DNA of 64,000 nt, from contig CANSOA010000007.1 of assembly GCA_947648495.1 (NCBI GenBank), positions 24,348-88,347 on the forward strand, written 5' to 3'. This document shows positions 25,469 to 34,327 of this stretch, piece after piece. Every line of letters begins with the position of its first letter. The stretch's first letter is position 1. Under the pieces are notes generated by a model that saw nothing but the letters and a program-made list of their open reading frames with translations, was not told the DNA's origin and searched no databases. This DNA comes from an uncultured Clostridium sp. (GTDB taxonomy: Bacteria; Bacillota; Clostridia; TANB77; CAG-508). The translations under genes and the position numbers were made by a program.

Positions 25469-26421
25469 TGGCTTATAATCACAAACAAATTATGGTAGAT
25501 ACACAATCCAGATTAACTTCTGGTCACAGAATGTGTGCTGGATGTGGAGCACCTGCAGTCGGCAGAATGATTTTACGTGCTGTTAAACCAGAGGACCATG
25601 TTGTCGTTTCAAATGCAACGGGATGTATGGAAGTTTCTACTTTTTTGTATCCATACACAGCTTGGACAGATTCTTTTATTCATACTGCTTTTGAAAACGC
25701 TGCTGCGACATTATCTGGCGTGGAAGCAGCATACAAATCAATGAAAGCGACTGGAAAATTGCCAAAAGATAAAACAACAAAATTCATTGCATTTGGTGGA
25801 GATGGCGGAACTTACGATATTGGACTTCAAAGTTTATCAGGTGCAATGGAACGTGGACACGACATGGTTTATGTTTGTTACGATAATGGAGCTTACATGA
25901 ATACGGGAATTCAGCGTTCTTCTGCCACACCAAAATTTGCTGACACAACCACAACACCTGCAGGAAAAGTTATTCCCGGAAAAATGCAACCTCGAAAAGA
26001 TTTGACCAAAATTATGGTAGGACATCATTTACCTTATGTAGCACAAACTTTGGCACTTAATAATTTCAAAGATTTATATGAAAAAGCAGAAAAAGCAATT
26101 TATACAGAAGGCGCATGTTTCTTGAATGTGATGGCTCCTTGCCCACGTGGTTGGGGATATAACACTGAAGATTTAATGCAAATTAATAAATTAGCTGTTG
26201 AAACTTGTTATTGGCCTTTGTATGAGGTGATCGATGGTGTTTATAAGATTTCATATAAACCTGCCAAAAAGCTTCCAATTGAGGAATTTTTGAAACCACA
26301 AAAACGCTTTAAACATATGTTTAAACCAGGTAATGAGTGGATGATTAAAGAATTTCAAGAGGAAGTTGACGCTAGATGGGAAGAGTTGTTGGATTTAGAA
26401 AAAATTACGAATAAAGAATAG
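25468..26421 (+). CDS. porB: 2-oxoacid (pyruvate):ferredoxin oxidoreductase beta subunit
   Basis: About 317 residues from the ATG at 25468, whose first base is the last base of the porA stop; GGGGG lies upstream. The TPP-binding motif GDGGTYDIGLQS (about residue 113) and cluster cysteines (RMCAGCGAPAV, then TGCMEVST and a further Cys late in the chain) mark the beta subunit. A terminator follows. Confidence 0.93.
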   Translation: MAYNHKQIMVDTQSRLTSGHRMCAGCGAPAVGRMILRAVKPEDHVVVSNATGCMEVSTFLYPYTAWTDSFIHTAFENAAATLSGVEAAYKSMKATGKLPKDKTTKFIAFGGDGGTYDIGLQSLSGAMERGHDMVYVCYDNGAYMNTGIQRSSATPKFADTTTTPAGKVIPGKMQPRKDLTKIMVGHHLPYVAQTLALNNFKDLYEKAEKAIYTEGACFLNVMAPCPRGWGYNTEDLMQINKLAVETCYWPLYEVIDGVYKISYKPAKKLPIEEFLKPQKRFKHMFKPGNEWMIKEFQEEVDARWEELLDLEKITNKE

Positions 26422-26427
26422 AAAATA

Positions 26428-26460
26428 AAAAATCGCAGTTTTGCAAACTGCGGTTTTTTA
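26428..26460 (+). terminator. Terminator of the por operon
   Basis: Stem AATCGCAGTTT/AAACTGCGGTT with loop TGC, followed by T residues; it starts about 10 bases after the porB stop. Confidence 0.88.
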
Positions 26461-26467
26461 ATAAAAT

Positions 26468-26639
26468 TTAGTCTTTTTGTGGTGCATCAACTGGGCAAAC
26501 TCCTGCACAAGTTCCACATTCAATACAAACATTTTCGTCTATTTTATATTTGTCATCCCCTTCTGAAATACAACTTACTGGACATGCTCCTGCACATGCT
26601 CCACAACTAATACATTTATCGGTAATTTTATAGGCCATT
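26468..26639 (-). CDS. Small 2[4Fe-4S] ferredoxin with a +1 frame break (not at CGG)
   Basis: An ATG at 26639 (GGAGG upstream in the plus-strand complement) opens a classical clostridial ferredoxin: MAYKITDKCISCGACAGACP. After the second cysteine motif's CP the zero frame reads CCC-AGT-AAG and stops (TGA) eight codons later; one extra base in the CCC at 26580-26582 explains it. Read one base forward, the rest is VSCISEGDDKYKI, ENVCIECGTCAGVCP and VDAPQKD, giving 56 residues. The span is 3n+1 (172 bases). The gene is convergent with the por operon, whose electron acceptor it could be. There is no CGG at this break. It may be a real mutation, an assembly error or a second kind of shift site. 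Confidence 0.75.
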
Positions 26640-26640
26640 T

Positions 26641-26794
26641 TTTGTACCTCCTTTTTTATTTATTTTATTATATCAAATTTTTGATAATTGTCAATAAATT
26701 TACTCTATATTTTTTCTTCCCCATTTTTACAAAGCATCATACAATAGAAAATTTAAAAATTGGGCAATTGATAATCGCCCCTACATTGCCCATA
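26641..26794. repeat. Gene-free stretch with a dispersed palindrome
   Basis: No coding frame is seen. Bases 26762-26791 carry GGGCAATTGATAATCGCCC and CTACATTGCCC, a member of the short dispersed repeat family noted at 24235, just downstream of the deaminase gene's stop. Confidence 0.6.
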
Positions 26795-28075
26795 TTAGCT
26801 ATGTTCTAGCAATCTTTTTGCAATTTTCTTAACATTTCTCATGACTTCTTTTTCATTCAAATTTATCATTTTTCGGTTTTGCATAATTAATTTACCATCT
26901 ATCATAACGGAGTCTACATCTGCACCATTGGCTGAATAAACAATGTTGGTACAAACGTCGTTATCTGGACATAAATGAATTTTGTCGGTTTTGATAAATA
27001 TCATGTCCGCTTTTTTTCCAACTTCTAGTGTACCAATTTCGTCTTCCATGCCTAATACTTTGGCTCCTTCGATGGTCGCCATTTTTAAAATATCATAGGC
27101 AGTTATGGAGGTTGGTCTTTTGTTTTTTACCTTTTGCAAATAAGCCGCTGTTTTCATTTCTTCAAACATATCTAACGTTGTTGTACTGCCAATTCCATCT
27201 GTTCCCAAACCAACATTGATACCATTTTTTCTAAGTTTTACGACATCGCAAATTCCTGAAGATAATTTACAATTGCTGATTGGGTTATGCGAAATTCCAC
27301 CTTTGATGTTTTTCAGGATTTCAATATCGCTATCCGAAATGTAAATTCCGTGAGCAAGTATTACTGGTACATCAAAAACCCCTAAATCGTTTAGATATTC
27401 TGCGCCACGTTTGTCGTACTTTTCGTGAATGGTTTTTTCTTCGTCGATTGTTTCAGATAAATGAATATGTAAACCTGTATGCAATTCTTTTGCTAAATCT
27501 ACACACAATTTTATTGTTTCTGGATTGCATGTGTAAGGAGCATGTGGCGAAGTAAATATTTTAATTCTGCTTTCTGGAACATTATATTTTTTAGCGTATT
27601 CTCTGGTTTTTTCTGGTTTATCGCCAATGGCATCATCGGTCATACACCAAGCAACAATAGCTCTTAGTCCTGTTGCTTCAATGGCTTCAATGACTTTGTT
27701 CATGCCAAAATACATGTCGTTGCATGTTGTTGTTCCCGATTTTATCATTTCTAAGCATGACAAATACGAGTTCCAGTAAATATCGTCTGGTTCTAGCTTG
27801 TCTTCTACTGGAAAAATGGCATTTTCCAACCAATCCATTAATTTTCTGTCGTCTTTGTATCCCCTAAAAATGCTCATGGCTAAATGGGTATGGGTGTTAA
27901 CTAAGCCTGGCATGACAATCATATTTTTGGCATTTATTTTTTCGTCTACTTCTTCTTCTATTTCTCGTTCAATTTTTTCAATTTTATTATCTTTTATCAA
28001 TATATCTGACTTTCGTATATCTGCTACATCGCTGACCATATCTAATATATAGGCATTTTTAATAAGCTTTCTCAT
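26795..28075 (-). CDS. mtaD: Amidohydrolase, 5-methylthioadenosine/S-adenosylhomocysteine deaminase type
   Basis: A 426-residue protein with the metal-dependent amidohydrolase signatures in order: VNTHTHLAMSIFRGY (HxH), TSPHAPYTC, LHIHLSETIDE, LAHGIYI, ISHNPISNCKLSSG and GLGTDGIGST. The length and the HNPxSNxKL block match the MTA/SAH deaminase (MtaD) family, which converts these adenosines to inosine forms. Other amidohydrolases of the ATZ/TRZ group (guanine-like deaminases) remain possible. Its ATG has GGGGAATAAAA upstream, 3 bases after the ricT stop. Confidence 0.85.
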   Translation of the reverse strand: MRKLIKNAYILDMVSDVADIRKSDILIKDNKIEKIEREIEEEVDEKINAKNMIVMPGLVNTHTHLAMSIFRGYKDDRKLMDWLENAIFPVEDKLEPDDIYWNSYLSCLEMIKSGTTTCNDMYFGMNKVIEAIEATGLRAIVAWCMTDDAIGDKPEKTREYAKKYNVPESRIKIFTSPHAPYTCNPETIKLCVDLAKELHTGLHIHLSETIDEEKTIHEKYDKRGAEYLNDLGVFDVPVILAHGIYISDSDIEILKNIKGGISHNPISNCKLSSGICDVVKLRKNGINVGLGTDGIGSTTTLDMFEEMKTAAYLQKVKNKRPTSITAYDILKMATIEGAKVLGMEDEIGTLEVGKKADMIFIKTDKIHLCPDNDVCTNIVYSANGADVDSVMIDGKLIMQNRKMINLNEKEVMRNVKKIAKRLLEHS

Positions 28076-28077
28076 TT

Positions 28078-29010
28078 TTATTCCCCTTTTTTTATTTTGT
28101 TGCCTAATTTTTTCTCTTCTTTTTCTAATTTTTCTAATTTTTGTAACTCTTTTAAATCTTCTTCGTTATCTGTTTCTATTTTGTCATCCTCAATTGTAAC
28201 ATCTTTTATTACTACTACATCTTTTGCATTATATTTTTTGAAAAAAGTTTCTCCATTTTCATGGAATTTTACGCGAATTACTTCTTTTAAAGTTTCAACA
28301 GAAGATACTTCTCCTACACCATCTTGTGTTTTGACTTCTGCACCAATTTTTGGCAAACTTTTTAATTTATCGGTATACACATTATGCTCATATTTTAAAC
28401 AACACATTAATCTACCACAATTCCCTGAAATTTTGCTTGGATTAAGTGACATGTTTTGCTCTTTTGCCATTTTGATAGAAACAGCTTCAAAATTTCTTAA
28501 AAAAGAACAGCAACATAACTGTCTACCACAAATTCCATTTCCACCTAGTCTCTTGACTTCGTCCCTCACACCGATTTGGCGCATTTCAATTCGGGTTTTG
28601 AAAATCGAAGCTAAGACTTTGACTAATTCTCTAAAATCAATTCTTTTTTCAGATGAAAAATAAAAAGTAAGTTTGCTTCCATCGTATTTATATTCGGCCT
28701 CGATTAATTTCATGGGTAAATCAAATTCTTTTATTTTTTCTAAACATTGCGAAAAAGCTTCTTTTTCTTTTGCTGTAAATTCTTGACGCATTTTATCTTC
28801 TCTTTGGGTTGTAATACGAATGACTTTTTTTAATGGCTCTGCTACTTTGCTATCTTCCATTTCTTTGTTGGCAATCGTAACTTCTCCATACTCTTCCCCC
28901 ATCGCTGTATCTACAATCACATGCATGCCTTTTTCTAATTTAAAATCGCCTGGATCAAAATAATACATTTTTCCCGGATTTTTAAAATTTATCCCTACAA
29001 TTTGTTTCAT
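28078..29010 (-). CDS. ricT: PSP1-domain protein RicT (YaaT)
   Basis: About 310 residues from the ATG at 29010 (AAAGGA upstream). The PSP1 domain has the cysteine-rich signatures CGRQLCCCSFLR and CGRLMCCLKYEH and starts MKQIVGINFKNPGKMYYF. In Bacillus, YaaT/RicT with RicA and RicF controls mRNA processing through RNase Y and competence and sporulation phosphorelay, using Fe-S clusters bound by these cysteines. It overlaps in operon order with holB, exactly as in Bacillus (holB-yaaT). The C terminus is a Glu/Lys-rich tail. Confidence 0.92.
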   Translation of the reverse strand: MKQIVGINFKNPGKMYYFDPGDFKLEKGMHVIVDTAMGEEYGEVTIANKEMEDSKVAEPLKKVIRITTQREDKMRQEFTAKEKEAFSQCLEKIKEFDLPMKLIEAEYKYDGSKLTFYFSSEKRIDFRELVKVLASIFKTRIEMRQIGVRDEVKRLGGNGICGRQLCCCSFLRNFEAVSIKMAKEQNMSLNPSKISGNCGRLMCCLKYEHNVYTDKLKSLPKIGAEVKTQDGVGEVSSVETLKEVIRVKFHENGETFFKKYNAKDVVVIKDVTIEDDKIETDNEEDLKELQKLEKLEKEEKKLGNKIKKGE

Positions 29011-29011
29011 T

Positions 29012-29915
29012 TTATATTCCTTTCTGGATACATTCCCACATTTCGAGAAGCATTGTGTCAAGCGTCATATCAAAATTGCAATTTCTTTTTAGACGCATTT
29101 TAGCACGATTTATTTTTTCAATACAATTGATATAATTGGGGTTTTCTTGTCTTTTGGCAAATGTACAAATCAACATATATTCTAAAATTCTATCTATATT
29201 TTCTTTGTCATAAATTACTTTTGCCTGATTCATAAAATGAATTATATTTTGCATCGATATTTCATTTATAATACTTTCTATTTGGATGAATTTTTCTTGA
29301 TTTTCTTTTTGAAGAATTGCTTTGCCTATGCTTCCGCTGAAAAGATTTTAAAAAATTTTCTGTCATTTGTGTGATTTCTAGCTTGTCCTTTGCGTATTTT
29401 CGTAATTCGTCATCTGGTATATTTTTAAATTTTATAGTCATACATCTTGATTTAATCGTATTTAGCAATAAATTTTCATTAGATGTAATTAGTATGATTA
29501 TGGCAAATTGGGGCGGTTCTTCTAGGGTTTTTAGAAGACAATTTTGAGCTTCAATTGTCATTTTGTCAGCGTCATTTAGAATGTATATTTTTTTATTAGA
29601 AATAATTGGTTGTTCAATTATTTTATTGGTCATTTCTCTGATTTGGTCTATCTTTATGGTTTCGCCTTCTTGATTTAGGAGAATAAAATCCATGTGATTA
29701 AGTCCTTCAAAGCATTTGCAGGACTTACATTCACAATTTTTATTTGTTTTGTGCTCACTACATAAAATCGATTTGGCAAATGCTTTTGCTATTAGCAATT
29801 TTCCAATTCCTTCTGTTCCAACAAAAAGATAACTTTGTGACAATTTATTTTGCTCGATGCTATTTAATAAATATTTTTTTATTTCATCATTTCCAATTAT
29901 ATCTTCAAATTCCAA
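29012..29915 (-). CDS. holB: DNA polymerase III delta-prime subunit, with a +1 frame break at an in-frame CGG
   Basis: ATG 29915 opens the clamp-loader subunit: P-loop GTEGIGK, a zinc-type Cys set CSEHKTNKNCECKSCKC, sensor region LLKTLEEPP and SRCMTIKF. Codon 194 is CGG (29334-29336) after TTT-CAG; the zero frame then runs through nonsense and stops at 29262. One base forward at CGG reads GGA-AGC-ATA-GGC, giving GSIGKAILQKENQEKFIQ and then MQNIIHFMNQAKVIYD through to a stop at 29012-29014. Total about 300 residues, normal for delta prime; the span is 3n+1. A glycine followed by S-I-G-K-A is the conserved start of this helical domain. It directly precedes ricT. Confidence 0.9.
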
Positions 29916-29926
29916 AATATTTACCT

Positions 29927-30556
29927 CTATTCTATTCTTCCAAAATCACCAAATGGCCAAAATCTAAATTCAACAATGCCTTCTACTTTATCGAATGGAA
30001 TACAGCCAATTTCTCTACAATCCGTACTTCTTGTTCTATTATCTCCCATCGCGAAAAGATAGCCTTCTGGAACGATAAAATCATAAAATACGCTAGATTC
30101 TGTTACAACATCATCTTGCAAGTAGTCTTCTTGTAGCTCTACTCCATTGACATATACCTTATTATTTTCAATTACAACATGTTGACCTTCTAGTGCAATT
30201 ACCCTTTTTATATAGCTTGTTTTTGTAAATTCTAATACATAATATACAAATTTTGAAAAAATTCCTTTTGGCTCATTTTCATAAACAGCAACTGGATTAC
30301 TTTGATTTGCATCTAAATTGCTATACATTTTCGTTGGAGCTTCAAATGTGATGATATCTCCCACTTTTGGAATTTTTTTAGTAATTCTTACTGTTCGATT
30401 TAAAATTAATCTCTGATTTTCTTGTAGAGTTGGAAACATCGATCTGTGTTTTACGATAGTCGGTGTTGCAATATAATATCTAAACAATAAAGCCACTACC
30501 AACGCTATTATAATACAATAAATCCACTCTAATATATTTCGCATATTATCACTCAT
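29927..30556 (-). CDS. lepB: Signal peptidase I
   Basis: A 209-residue type I signal peptidase: one N-terminal membrane helix (about 9-29), the serine box KHRSMFPTL (about 36-44), the lysine box YIKRVIALEGQHVVIEN (about 115) and GDNRTRSTDCREIGC (about 170). It removes leader peptides of exported proteins, many of which (pilins, surface protein) are encoded nearby. It lies 11 bases upstream of holB. GGGAAAG precedes its ATG. Confidence 0.93.
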   Translation of the reverse strand: MSDNMRNILEWIYCIIIALVVALLFRYYIATPTIVKHRSMFPTLQENQRLILNRTVRITKKIPKVGDIITFEAPTKMYSNLDANQSNPVAVYENEPKGIFSKFVYYVLEFTKTSYIKRVIALEGQHVVIENNKVYVNGVELQEDYLQDDVVTESSVFYDFIVPEGYLFAMGDNRTRSTDCREIGCIPFDKVEGIVEFRFWPFGDFGRIE

Positions 30557-30602
30557 TTAGCTTTCCCTTTCTAGGCAATAATTTATTGTCATTTTTATTA
30601 AT

Positions 30603-31607
30603 TTATTCATCTTTCTTTTTTCTAGTCGTTCTTGTTGTCTTTTTTTCAGGTTCTTCTTTGGTTGCCTTTTTGGCTGTGGTCTTTCTTGTGGTTGTTTTTT
30701 TAGCAGGCTCTGCTTTTGTTGTTGCCTTTGTCGTTGCTTTTTTGGTTGTTTTCTTTTCAGGCTCTTGAGATGCTACTTTTTTAGTTGTTGTTTTTTTGGT
30801 TGTTGACTTGGTTGTTTTGGTCGTTTTCTTTTTTGGTTCTTCTTCTGTTTCTTCTTTGGTTGCTTTTTTAGTTGTCTTTTTTGCAGTTGTTTTTTTCTCT
30901 ATTTTTTCTTTATCTGTTTTTGATGTCGCTTTTTTTGTTGTTGTTTTTCGTGTTGTTTTCTTTGGTGCTTTTTTCGTTTCTTCTAAATTTTCTGGAGCAA
31001 GATTTTGATTCATTTGTATTAAGAAATCGTCTTCAGCACTTATATTTGCGGTTTCCTTTGTGGTATCAAATGTTGAAAAATCTTCTATATTTTCTTCTAT
31101 TTGTGTATCTTCATTGTTTATGTGTGTAATATTTTCATCAAAAATTTCATCTAAAGCAAAATGTGACGTTTCTTCTTGATTGTATGATTCTTCCTCAGTT
31201 TCGTCATCATCATTAGAAATTTCAGTCTCTTCTTCATTGTATGGATAAGCGGTTTTCTCTTCTATTTCTTCATCGTCTTCCTCTTCGTAATCCTCTTCTT
31301 CGTCTGTTTCATCTTCAAAAGAAGCATATAAACTTTGTTCGTCTCCTGTTTCGTCGTCATAATCTTCATAGTCATCCTCATCATCTTCGTCCATTTGGTT
31401 TTCTTTTTCTTCTTGTGATTTGTCAGATTTATAACTGATTAATAAAACTAAAACGATTAATACAATGCCTGCACCAATACAGATATATTTTAGTCCTCCA
31501 ACTCTTTTTAAAGTTGCTTCTTGTACAGATGTTGCATATGCTAACTTTGTACTCAATAAAAGCATAGTTCCTAGCAATCCAATTAAAAATTTTTTTAATT
31601 TTTTCAT
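30603..31607 (-). CDS. Membrane-anchored protein with acidic middle and histone-H1-like Lys/Thr tail
   Basis: A 334-residue protein. Residues 1-26 are a signal-like segment, 40-60 a membrane helix, 65-195 a very acidic region (runs of Glu and Asp with Tyr), and about 215-334 a low-complexity tail of KKTT, KKAT and EPEKKTT repeats. The tail resembles H1/AlgP-type nucleic acid-binding tails, with acid followed by base in the same chain. No enzyme motif. GGAGAA precedes the ATG. Related repeat-tail proteins vary quickly, so function cannot be inferred. Confidence 0.6.
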   Translation of the reverse strand: MKKLKKFLIGLLGTMLLLSTKLAYATSVQEATLKRVGGLKYICIGAGIVLIVLVLLISYKSDKSQEEKENQMDEDDEDDYEDYDDETGDEQSLYASFEDETDEEEDYEEEDDEEIEEKTAYPYNEEETEISNDDDETEEESYNQEETSHFALDEIFDENITHINNEDTQIEENIEDFSTFDTTKETANISAEDDFLIQMNQNLAPENLEETKKAPKKTTRKTTTKKATSKTDKEKIEKKTTAKKTTKKATKEETEEEPKKKTTKTTKSTTKKTTTKKVASQEPEKKTTKKATTKATTKAEPAKKTTTRKTTAKKATKEEPEKKTTRTTRKKKDE

Positions 31608-31632
31608 ATTAATTTTCTCCTTTTCTCTTGTA

Positions 31633-33084
31633 TTAATTTTGTTTTATTTTTGTAGGTATTCTGATGATGACATCAGTCCCTTTTCCTACTTCACTTTTCA
31701 TATCAATTTTACTATCATTTTGCTCTAAAATTTCTTTTGCAATGGAAAGTCCAAGACCTGTTCCACCATTTTCTCTCGTTCGCGCTTTGTCAACTCGATA
31801 AAATCTCTCAAATATTTTTTCTAAATCTTTTTGGGGAATTCCTCTACCATTGTCTTTGATTTTAATATAGGCGTCATTGTATACAAATCCCACATATACT
31901 GTAATATTTCCGCCCTCATCTGTATATTTTATCGCATTTGAAAGAATATTGATAATAACTCTTTCAATTCCACTTTTATCCGCATATACCGCTGGAACAT
32001 CTGCTGTTACATAACATTCACCTGTTAAGTTTTTCTTTTGCATCTCAATGGTTTGACCTTCAAAAACATATTTAACAAGTTCACCTAAATCAAATTCTGT
32101 TTTTTCGATTTTGATTTTTGCTGTATCGTATTTTGATAAAATTAGTAAATCAGCAACCAGTTTTGACATTCTTTTTGCTTCTGACGAAATACGTTCCAAA
32201 AACTTCTTTTGATTTTCTTGGTCGACATCGCTATCGATTAAAGTATCTGCATAACCCATGATAGAAGTAATTGGCGTTTTCAATTCATGTGATACATCTG
32301 CTACGAATTCTTTTCTCATACTGTCTAGCCTCTCTCGCTCTGTGATGTCTTGCACAACGACAATAACGCCTGCTGGACGATCGTTTTCGTCTTTAAATGG
32401 AGCAAAAAATAAATTGATAGCTTGATTTTCCAAATTTAACTTTTTCTCTGATGAGGTCCAATCATCTAAATAGATGATTTTTTCTAGATTAATGTCAACA
32501 CCAAATTTATCAAATATTTGTTCAAAATTCTTTTCTTCTGTAATAGAAAGTAATTTTTCCGCTGCTAAATTGATATGAATAATTTGACCGTTTATGTCAA
32601 AAGCTACAATTCCATCTGTCATGTGTAAAAGAATCGTTTCAATTTGTTTTTTTTGCCTAGTGACTTCATTTAAATTTTCTTTTAGTCCTGTGTTCATGAT
32701 ACTAAAGGCTTCTACTAATTCATCGATTTCACTTTTATTTTTATTGTTGGCTAAATACTCAATTTCTATGTCTTCTCCTTTGGCTATCATTTCGGCACTT
32801 TTGACCAGTCTTGATATTGGTTTTATAATTACTTTTGCCATAAATATTGCCAATAGGATGATTAATCCTGTAAAAACGACTAAAGATAGATATATGATTT
32901 TTCGGATTTGGTCTATTTCTCCAGTAAGTAAATTGTGAATTTCTTCACCAGACATGTTAATGGATAAAATTTCTGAGTTGATATAATTTAATTTATCAAT
33001 AAAAATCAGTCCCAGTCCAGTAATAACTACAATTCCAACAATCATAAAAACCATAACAATCTTTATTTGTATGCTTTTTACCAT
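31633..33084 (-). CDS. Sensor histidine kinase, WalK/PhoR type
   Basis: A 483-residue protein with two membrane helices (about 8-28 and 62-84) flanking a short extracytoplasmic loop, a HAMP domain (about 85-140), a PAS domain (about 150-255, with IETILLHMTDGIVAFD), the phospho-acceptor box FVADVSHELKTPITSI (His about 271) and an ATPase domain with VIINILSNAIKYT, DNGRGIPQKD and GGTGLGLSI. It pairs with the response regulator 400 bases upstream. The PAS plus HAMP plan matches WalK; the short loop fits PhoR-like kinases as well. Confidence 0.85.
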   Translation of the reverse strand: MVKSIQIKIVMVFMIVGIVVITGLGLIFIDKLNYINSEILSINMSGEEIHNLLTGEIDQIRKIIYLSLVVFTGLIILLAIFMAKVIIKPISRLVKSAEMIAKGEDIEIEYLANNKNKSEIDELVEAFSIMNTGLKENLNEVTRQKKQIETILLHMTDGIVAFDINGQIIHINLAAEKLLSITEEKNFEQIFDKFGVDINLEKIIYLDDWTSSEKKLNLENQAINLFFAPFKDENDRPAGVIVVVQDITERERLDSMRKEFVADVSHELKTPITSIMGYADTLIDSDVDQENQKKFLERISSEAKRMSKLVADLLILSKYDTAKIKIEKTEFDLGELVKYVFEGQTIEMQKKNLTGECYVTADVPAVYADKSGIERVIINILSNAIKYTDEGGNITVYVGFVYNDAYIKIKDNGRGIPQKDLEKIFERFYRVDKARTRENGGTGLGLSIAKEILEQNDSKIDMKSEVGKGTDVIIRIPTKIKQN

Positions 33085-33239
33085 TATTTTTAAACCTTTC
33101 GTATGTTTATCTATCCTATTATATACTTTTATGAAGAGAAATTCAAGTGATTTTTTGTTAAATTTGTGTTACAAAATGGAAAAATATTGTAATATTTTTA
33201 TTTGGGATGGAATTTTTCTAAACTTTTCTGAATTAAAAA

Positions 33240-33265
33240 AAGAAATAACATCTTTGTTATTTCTT
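33240..33265. terminator. Hairpin with A/T flanks between regulator and kinase genes
   Basis: An 11-bp stem AAGAAATAACA/TGTTATTTCTT with loop TCTT; flanked by A-rich and T-rich runs on both sides. It could end transcription of walR-like mRNA or of a small unit in the gap. Confidence 0.7.
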
Positions 33266-33449
33266 AAAAAATCCCCTAGCTTTAATTATATCATATTTAT
33301 GTTAATTTGTCAACTTGACAATTTTATAAAAATATGCTTATCGTATATTTTTCATTAAAATGAATAATTTGCCAATTCCTCATCCGTCAAAGTGCCATTA
33401 TAAATCGCCAAATTTCTATCATATTTATATCGGAAATGTAAGTCCTTAT

Positions 33450-33482
33450 AAAAAAGAGGCTACATTTTCTGCAACCTCTCTA
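33450..33482 (-). terminator. Terminator after the response regulator
   Basis: On the minus strand, AGAGGTTGCA and TGTAGCCTCT form a 10-bp stem with two wobble pairs, loop GAAA-like, followed by TTTTTT. It starts about 7 bases after the stop of 33489-34271. Confidence 0.75.
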
Positions 33483-33488
33483 AAATTC

Positions 33489-34271
33489 TTAGTTTTTGCT
33501 CGTATCGTTGATATAATATCCGACACCTCTTTTGGTGATTAAAATCTTTGGATCTGCTTTATCTTTTTCTATTTTGTCGCGGATTCGATTCATGGTAACA
33601 TCAATGGTTCGAATGGCTCCAACGTATTCATCGTATTCCCAAATTTCGTGCAATAACTTTTCTCTTGTGACTACTTCTCCGGGTTGACTTGCTAAAAATC
33701 TTAAAACATCAAATTCTTTTTTGGTTAAATTAACAAGTTCCCCTTTTACGCGTGCCTCGATTTTTTTCAAATCAAGTGTTAATTCTCCAACTTCTATGAT
33801 TTCATTATCTTTTTCTTCTTTTTCAGCTAATTCAGTTTGTGTGACAGTGGCTTGAGCTTCTGCTTTTCGTAAGTTTGCTTTTATTCTTGCCATTAATTCA
33901 CGTATTTGGAATGGTTTGGTGATATAGTCATCAGCTCCCATCTCTAATCCAACAATTTTGTCCGATTCTGTATCTTTTGCAGAAACCATTAATATGGGCA
34001 TGGTTGAAATATTTAGATAATATCTTATCTTTTTGCACACAGAAATTCCGTCTAATTTGGGAATCATAACATCTAGCAAAATCAAATCAGGTCTTTCTTT
34101 GAGTGCCATTTCAACAGCGGTAATTCCATCATATGCTCTTAGTGTGTTATACCCTTCTTTTTCTAAATTATATACTAATAATTCCATGATACTTTCTTCA
34201 TCATCCACTACCAAAATTGTCTTTTTTTCTTGTTCAACTAGGTCTTCTAATCCTTCCACAAAAAATCCCAC
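33489..34271 (-). CDS. Response regulator, OmpR/WalR family
   Basis: A receiver domain (about residues 16-130: ILVVDDEESI, phospho-acceptor LILLDVMIP, AKDTESDKIVG, YITKPFQIREL) joined to a winged-helix DNA-binding domain (about 165-260: LTKKEFDVLRFLA, GAIRTIDVTMNRIRDKI, TKRGVGYYI). The GTG at 34271 gives 260 residues; a GTG at 34259 is better spaced from GAGG and may be the start. The GAIRTIDVTxxRxRxKI segment is typical for WalR/YycF. It lies upstream of the kinase gene on the same strand. Confidence 0.85.
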   Translation of the reverse strand: MGFFVEGLEDLVEQEKKTILVVDDEESIMELLVYNLEKEGYNTLRAYDGITAVEMALKERPDLILLDVMIPKLDGISVCKKIRYYLNISTMPILMVSAKDTESDKIVGLEMGADDYITKPFQIRELMARIKANLRKAEAQATVTQTELAEKEEKDNEIIEVGELTLDLKKIEARVKGELVNLTKKEFDVLRFLASQPGEVVTREKLLHEIWEYDEYVGAIRTIDVTMNRIRDKIEKDKADPKILITKRGVGYYINDTSKN

Positions 34272-34327
34272 CTCTCTATTTTAGTTAATTTATTTATATC
34301 ATATTTATTTTATTTGTACAAGTTTTT

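Larger units (their letters stand above)
33085..33488. other. 404-base gap between kinase and regulator genes
   Basis: It holds two hairpins (33240-33265 and 33450-33482, listed separately) and, on the minus strand, a start-less open stretch of about 30 codons ending in TAA near 33360 (LAIYNGTLTDEELANYSF). No full gene is seen. The kinase may have its own promoter here. Confidence 0.55.

Noticed and set aside
30586..31129. Hydrophobic open frames on the plus strand opposite the H1-like tail gene.
   Set aside because: They are complements of Lys/Thr repeats and show no independent signals.
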